This document shows, piece after piece, positions 18,601 to 21,220 of a stretch of DNA of 21,220 nucleotides. Every line of letters starts with the position of its first letter. The stretch's first letter is position 1. The notes below the pieces were generated by a model. It had not been told where the DNA came from. It did not search any database and saw only the letters and a list, made by a program, of their open reading frames with translations. The DNA is from Apostichopus leukothele (Eukaryota > Echinodermata > Holothuroidea > Aspidochirotida > Stichopodidae), in the NCBI GenBank assembly GCA_010014835.2, contig JAAAKB020000025.1, positions 1,240,302-1,261,521 of the forward strand, read 5' to 3'. The translations under genes were made by a program, and so were the position numbers.

Positions 18601-20937
18601 TAACAGTGACCCGGTAAGTTTTAGTTTTGGGTGATTATTAAAGTCTTCTTTTCTGGGTTGGCATGGGTGATTGAACTATTGAAAGATTATAAAAATAACG
18701 TTGAAAACTTTCGTAGTTTCACTCGCAGATTGGATTTTGCTCAAGTGTTGAACGAAGAAGCAAATATAAAATTATTGAAAACTTTCGATGTTTTTTTCTT
18801 TTAGGTGGGCATGGTGGAGACTATCCCTGGTCTGATCAACGCCATCCGTATGATTCACAGCATCTCAAGGTTTTATAACACCTCAGAGCGGATGACTTCG
18901 CTGTTTGTGAAGGTAAAGTAATTTACATATTGTTCTCATGTATTTCCTGTGTAAAAGGAAAGCAGTACTTTGCAAAGATTGTTCATTCTTTGAGATATAA
19001 ACTACAGTATCAACATTTAATAAATAGTTTGCTTTGTAGAACGTTACCTCTGTAGTTCACTTTTCATGCGCCCTTTACTTATCCCAAAGTGATAAATTTT
19101 AACTAAAAATTTGCACCATCTACTGTCGACCATATTGAATGACTATTGAGAGAGTTTTGGAGGTTTAATTCTGGAAAGGGATTTTTAACTGTCAAAAAAC
19201 ATTATTCCAGGTTATGAGTCAAATGATTTATGCATGCAAGGACTAATTAATAAGTATTTTCAACTTCTTTGAATTGTAAAATATAAAATTGAAGTTTATT
19301 TTTCAAGTGCCTTTACGTTATCCTAAATGCTACCAATTCTAAAAGAATTTTACACCACTCACTATCGACCATATGAAATGAATATATGGATTTGAGGTGT
19401 GATTGTTAAAACCTGACTCCAAATCTTGTAATTCCAGGTCACGAACCAAATGATTACTGCATGTAAGGCTCACATCTCATGCAACGGACTCTACAGCATC
19501 TGGGAACAGCCGACCGAGGAGCTCATCCCCAAACTGAAAGCCTGTATCAAGCTCAACCATGAGTACCAACATCACTTTCAAAAGACTAAACAGAAACTGG
19601 AGAGCACCCCTTCCGAGAGGCAGTTTGAATTCTCAGAGATGTACATCTTTGGAAAGTTTGATACCTTCGAAAGAAGGCTGACCAAGATCATTGAAATGTT
19701 CAGCACCATCGAAATGTTCTCCAGTTTGTCGGACTCAAAGATTGAAGGTAAGACTAGAAGCATGACCCCTTCGATTCGTTTGGGTATTTTGTATTTTGTC
19801 TTTATATGGTTTGCTGAATGGGAAAGAAGTAATCCATCTCCAAATATTGCCTGTGAACTAAAAAACAAAATGAAACAGGAAAGTGGTTGCAAGATGTTGT
19901 GTTTTAGTGACAAGATGAAATCAAATGCAAAATAATTACAATTCTTTTGCGGAAAAAATATGAAGAAACAATCTAAATCAAATTATGCATTAAATAAACA
20001 AATAGACCACAAGGGTACATGATATGTTAAACTTTTTTTTTCAAAAGGCTGCTTAAGAAATCCAAGTTTTATAGAAAAAGAGAGACCAAAAATCTTACGC
20101 ACAAGAGAAGATTAAATTGATCTCTGTTCCGGTTTCTTGAGACTGATGTGATAATATAAAAATAAAAAAAAATTCAAAACTATCTGCAGTACTTCCTAAT
20201 TTTCACCCATGATAACATAAAAAAGAAAAAAAGTTTTCAAAACTATCTGCAGTTCTTCCTAATTTCCACCCATTTCATTTTAAAATCTGTTCAATCCATT
20301 AGCAAAGTTTAATTAGAGAATTTAGTCAACTTTGTATCTCCCATTAAAAGAAGTGCCTTAGAGAACCATAACCCATTTGCTTTGGCTATATTATCATAAA
20401 ACCTTGCTGTCTTCTTAACCAATAGGCATGGAGCTAATGGCCAACAGATTCAGTGTTATCTACACCTCAATGAAGAAGAAACCTTATAACCCTCTAGATC
20501 AGAGAAAAGCAGACTTTGATGATGATTTTGCAGAATTCAAACGTCAGGTTCAAGAACTACAGGTGAAATACTCTTCATTTCCTTATTGTCTATTTTATAT
20601 TGTGTACTTACAGTATCATGGCATAACATTAAAATATTGTCATAAGGTATTTCCATTGAAGGTTGTTTTTGAAGTAAAACAAAATATTGTGGTAAATTTT
20701 CTTTTTATTTGAATTGTTTTTGAAATCTATAAATATCTAAAATGTGTCATAATGACCGAGCCAGAAATAAATTTTGAAAGTTTAGGCATTATTTCTTATC
20801 AGTCTAAACACTTTCAGCCAATCGGTCTTGAAATACTTGTTTACTATGCAGAATCAAATTAAGAGTTTCATGGACAATTTGTTTGATGGTATCCACTCAA
20901 CTTCAAGAGCCTTTCAAGTCATCAGAAAGTTTGACCG
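12603..20937 (+). CDS. DNAH5: Axonemal outer-arm dynein heavy chain, N-terminal part (DNAH5/DNAH8 type), 11 exons plus candidate first exon
   Basis: Firm exons: 14160-14294, 14659-14743, 15899-15928, 16327-16487, 17498-17854, 18159-18335, 18500-18613, 18805-18912, 19438-19747, 20426-20562, 20852-20937; candidate first exon 12603-12674. Phases fit throughout, giving 566 residues from 14160 plus a split codon. Blocks such as [79 protein letters not shown] and LDQRKADFD align with the human DNAH5 N-terminus (from memory), nearly colinear from about residue 20 to 580. From about exon 17498-17854 onward this is the DHC_N1 tail, which binds intermediate chains and partner heavy chains. The motor lies beyond the right edge. 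Known role: gamma-type heavy chain of the ciliary outer dynein arm. Invertebrates often have one gene equal to vertebrate DNAH5 and DNAH8, so the symbol marks the pair. Confidence 0.93.
12675..14159 (+). other. Presumed first DNAH5 intron, or upstream region
   Basis: It holds a G-rich run at about 12892-12908 and a diverged duplication (13051-13172 and 13501-13711). Short open frames at 13426-13617 and 13894-14112 show no family similarity. If the first exon is elsewhere, part of this may be promoter. It ends in the tctctgcag acceptor. Confidence 0.5.
13051..13742. repeat. Diverged direct duplication with indels
   Basis: Matching words occur in the same order in two places: TATGGTTCTTCAGGGAC at 13051 and TATGGTTCCTCAGAGAC at 13501; TGTTTGAACCAACTGATTTA at 13121 and TGTTTGAACCAATAGATTTA at 13659, both followed by an AATAGTTATTTTT word; TACATTAATGTA at 13216 and 13731. 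Offsets vary between about 450 and 540, so both copies have gained or lost sequence. It may be an old duplication or two copies of one dispersed repeat. Confidence 0.55.
14160..14294 (+). CDS. DNAH5: DNAH5 exon, conserved N-terminal helix block
   Basis: It enters in phase 0 after ttatttctctgcag and leaves in phase 0 at gtgagt. It encodes [18 protein letters not shown], then [16 protein letters not shown], then [11 protein letters not shown]. Human DNAH5 has RLKGEKEAKRALLDARH, YLFAIVASCLDL and [12 protein letters not shown]. There is no ATG in the open frame before the acceptor, so translation must begin in an upstream exon. Confidence 0.95.
14295..14658 (+). other. DNAH5 intron, no further feature seen
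   Basis: AT-rich intron with a short CATT repeat at 14626-14639. Nothing else recognised. Confidence 0.65.
14659..14743 (+). CDS. DNAH5: DNAH5 exon
   Basis: A ttaattttgcag acceptor enters in phase 0 and a gtaaga donor leaves in phase 1. It encodes [20 protein letters not shown] and YQDPEPDP. Human has [20 protein letters not shown] and QD at this place. Confidence 0.94.
14744..15898 (+). other. DNAH5 intron with a C-rich repeat-like patch
   Basis: It contains five tandem ATTC units near 14783-14802 and, at about 15672-15745, a GC-rich patch (CCAGGGGCTTTGCTCTTTGA, then ACCCCCACCAGAGCTC, then C-rich runs) with partly inverted words. That patch resembles the GC-rich ends of dispersed repeats seen in many invertebrates, but I cannot name a family. 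Confidence 0.45.
15899..15928 (+). CDS. DNAH5: DNAH5 30-nt microexon
   Basis: The acceptor tactttcag and the donor gtcagt flank 30 nt that enter and leave in phase 1. They join as [11 protein letters not shown] between the QDPEPDP exon and the next one. Both neighbours also have phase-1 ends, so skipping it keeps the frame. It falls in a linker that differs in length among family members. No alternative reading gives family similarity, so support is splice signals and phase. Confidence 0.65.
15929..16326 (+). other. DNAH5 intron containing a solo MITE-like end
   Basis: TAATAGCCCCCTCCTTATTG at 16097 repeats the terminal sequence of the element at 2161-2326. Apart from that the intron is AT-rich, with a T-rich acceptor region. 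Confidence 0.5.
16097..16121. mobile_element. Solo terminus of the 2161-2326 element family
   Basis: TAATAGCCCCCTCCTTATTG followed by TCTGG matches the right end of the element at 2161-2326, read in reverse, at about 20 of 25 positions. I find no partner end nearby, so this is a broken or strongly diverged copy. Confidence 0.55.
16327..16487 (+). CDS. DNAH5: DNAH5 exon
   Basis: A ttccttaacag acceptor enters in phase 1 and gtatgt leaves in phase 0. It encodes a Gly/Ser/Lys-rich linker ([13 protein letters not shown]), then [20 protein letters not shown], then [14 protein letters not shown]. Human DNAH5 has VFVTEGNDVALTGVCVFF and TPDNI in the same order. Confidence 0.94.
16488..17497 (+). other. 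DNAH5 intron containing a palindromic MITE-like element
   Basis: AT-rich intron with two overlapping open frames at 16471-16843 that read through from the preceding exon and resemble nothing. The only clear structure is the inverted repeat at 17127-17280. Confidence 0.55.
17127..17280. mobile_element. Palindromic MITE-like element, about 154 bp
   Basis: The left arm GCCTTATTCACATTTGAGAA-TGCAAGG pairs with the right arm, whose reverse complement is GCCTTGTTCACATTTGAAAA-TGCAAGG: 25 of 27 positions. Both arms continue inward to a GGATC word. The interior has two TCTGATCCT words and no coding capacity. Clear target-site duplications are not visible. The young-looking arms suggest a non-autonomous DNA transposon; the superfamily is undetermined. 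Confidence 0.7.
17498..17854 (+). CDS. DNAH5: DNAH5 exon, largest in the window
   Basis: It enters in phase 0 after ttgaccctcag and leaves in phase 0 at gtaagt; 119 codons. It opens [20 protein letters not shown], goes on through [25 protein letters not shown] and [16 protein letters not shown], and closes [12 protein letters not shown]. Human DNAH5 has GWGELEG, SGAQESLKEKVNLRKCD and VWIKQTEQ. The DHC_N1 domain starts in or near the end of this exon. It is richer in GC than its introns. Confidence 0.97.
17855..18158 (+). other. DNAH5 intron with a G-rich stretch
   Basis: A run at about 17908-17932 (GGTGGGGGGGAGGGGGGATA) could form a G-quadruplex on the coding strand about 55 nt after the donor. 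Otherwise AT-rich. Confidence 0.5.
18159..18335 (+). CDS. DNAH5: DNAH5 exon, DHC_N1 region
   Basis: 59 codons, phase 0 at both ends, acceptor ttgggtag and donor gtaaag. It encodes [20 protein letters not shown], then [19 protein letters not shown], then [20 protein letters not shown]; human DNAH5 has [39 protein letters not shown] and AVLAAAKSKLLK. Confidence 0.97.
18500..18613 (+). CDS. DNAH5: DNAH5 exon, DHC_N1 region
   Basis: 38 codons, phase 0 at both ends, acceptor tactctcag and donor gtaagt. It encodes [19 protein letters not shown] then [19 protein letters not shown]; human has [20 protein letters not shown] and CCDPLYSSDP. Confidence 0.97.
18805..18912 (+). CDS. DNAH5: DNAH5 exon, DHC_N1 region
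   Basis: 36 codons, phase 0 at both ends, acceptor ttcttttag and donor gtaaag. It encodes [20 protein letters not shown] then [16 protein letters not shown]; human has [20 protein letters not shown] and TSEKITSLFVK. Confidence 0.97.
18985..19250 (+). pseudogene. Decayed duplicate of the 5' part of DNAH5 exon 19438-19747
   Basis: At 19202-19240 the intron reads TTATTCCAG then GTTATGAGTCAAATGATTTA and TGCATGCAAGG. The true exon start at 19430 reads AATTCCAG then GTCACGAACCAAATGATTAC and TGCATGTAAGG. The similarity continues upstream: TCTACTGTCGACCATATTGAATGA against TCACTATCGACCATATGAAATGA, and CCTTTACTTATCCCAAA against CCTTTACGTTATCCTAAA. So a piece of about 180-230 bp with intron end, acceptor and exon start was duplicated in tandem (offset 227-240). 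The copy's frame reads [11 protein letters not shown] then TAA, and no donor follows, so it cannot serve as a normal exon. It keeps an intact-looking acceptor. The left edge is approximate. Confidence 0.75.
19438..19747 (+). CDS. DNAH5: DNAH5 exon, DHC_N1 region
   Basis: Enters in phase 0 after gtaattccag and leaves in phase 1 at gtaaga. It encodes [20 protein letters not shown], then [18 protein letters not shown], then [10 protein letters not shown] and [20 protein letters not shown]. Human has [34 protein letters not shown] and [20 protein letters not shown]. The open frame continues past the donor to 19935 but loses similarity at once. Confidence 0.97.
19748..20425 (+). other. DNAH5 intron with a short duplication
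   Basis: A/T-rich intron with several A runs. Its only structure is the pair of 38-bp copies at 20173-20273. Confidence 0.6.
20173..20273. repeat. Direct repeat, two 38-bp copies, 63 bp apart
   Basis: TTCAAAACTATCTGCAGTAC then TTCCTAATTTTCACCCAT at 20173 recurs at 20236 with only two visible changes. The spacer is A-rich. It looks like a recent local tandem duplication. Confidence 0.85.
20426..20562 (+). CDS. DNAH5: DNAH5 exon, DHC_N1 region
   Basis: Enters in phase 1 after aaccaatag and leaves in phase 0 at gtgaaa. It encodes [19 protein letters not shown], then [19 protein letters not shown] and KRQVQELQ; human has [37 protein letters not shown] and KQ. Confidence 0.95.
20852..20937 (+). 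CDS. DNAH5: DNAH5 exon, last in the window
   Basis: Enters in phase 0 after tactatgcag and leaves in phase 2 at gtaagt. It encodes [20 protein letters not shown] then FQVIRKFDR; human has LRKFMDVTFAKIQNTNQA then LRMLKKFER. The rest of the tail, the linker, the six AAA modules and the microtubule-binding stalk must lie to the right. Confidence 0.93.
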
Positions 20938-21220
20938 GTAAGTTATATTCATTAATGTGTTCGTCGTAGACATGTTGAAGTCTGTCAGTATGTGTCTTAT
21001 TCGTTCAATGACTTGTTGAAGTCTATCATTATATGTTTTATTCATTCTTGAGTTCTTCACAGACATGTTGAAATCTGCAAGTACAGTATGTGTTATATTC
21101 ATTCATGTATTCTTCAAAGACATGTTGAAGTCTGTCAGTATGTGTCTTATTCATTCAAAGACTTGTTTAAGTCTGTCATTATATGTTATATTCGTTCATG
21201 TATTCTTCACAGACATGTTG
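20938..21220. repeat. Minisatellite starting at a DNAH5 donor site, 43-55-bp units, cut by the window edge
   Basis: About six related units share GACATGTTGAAGTCTGTCAG-TATGT and a TATTCATTCATGTATTCTTC-like part. Two unit types alternate: a longer one with GACATGTTGAAGTCTG and a shorter one with GACTTGTTGAAGTCTA, in the order long, short, long, long, short, long. The first unit begins at the donor itself (GTAAGTTATATTCATTAATG), so the 5' splice site is part of the array's first unit. It continues past the window. Confidence 0.85.

Noticed and set aside
1-21220. tRNA, rRNA or snoRNA genes in introns or the intergenic region
   Set aside because: No segment showed a convincing B-box with a matching A-box, rRNA sequence, or paired C/D or H/ACA boxes by eye. 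A covariance-model scan would be decisive.

Overview
The window is nuclear DNA from an animal. Two spliced protein-coding genes lie head to tail on the + strand, with short AT-rich introns, canonical GT-AG junctions, minisatellites and decayed transposon pieces. Intron size, the close match to vertebrate versions of both proteins, and a LINE relic with a short ACTAA-type tail suggest a marine invertebrate, perhaps a deuterostome such as an echinoderm or hemichordate. The species guess is an inference and is weak. Both genes were identified by comparing conceptual translations with remembered human proteins, not by a search.

Left part (158-5880): the last eight coding exons of an ASH1L-type histone H3K36 methyltransferase. 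They encode 259 residues: the whole BAH domain, a linker, a short charged helix-like segment and the C-terminus. The SET, bromodomain and PHD exons lie upstream of the window. Intron 3-4 holds a small inverted-repeat element (2161-2326). Introns 6-7 and 7-8 hold minisatellites that begin just after the donor site; the larger has about 30 units of 28-29 bp (4030-4867).

Middle (5881-12602): about 6.7 kb with no recognised coding exon. It holds the ASH1L 3' end (two early AATAAA signals and an odd coding-like stretch in the ASH1L frame), a LINE reverse-transcriptase tail (about 8320-8608), a 101-bp tandem duplication (9166-9365) and the presumed DNAH5 promoter region, with an RFX X-box-like site at 12296-12309.

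Right part (14160-20937, perhaps from 12603): eleven well-supported exons for the N-terminal 566 residues of an axonemal outer-arm dynein heavy chain of the DNAH5/DNAH8 type, plus a candidate first exon at 12603-12674 that fits in phase and character. The gene runs off the right edge. Its introns hold a decayed duplicate of one of its own exons (19211 onward), a 30-nt microexon (15899-15928), a palindromic MITE-like element (17127-17280) and a minisatellite starting at the last donor site (20938 to the window end).

The two genes act in unrelated processes, chromatin marking and ciliary motility, and nothing suggests they work together. I found no novel multi-gene system. The most unusual features are the exon-duplication relic, the three minisatellites sitting against 5' splice sites, and the coding-like stretch after the ASH1L stop.
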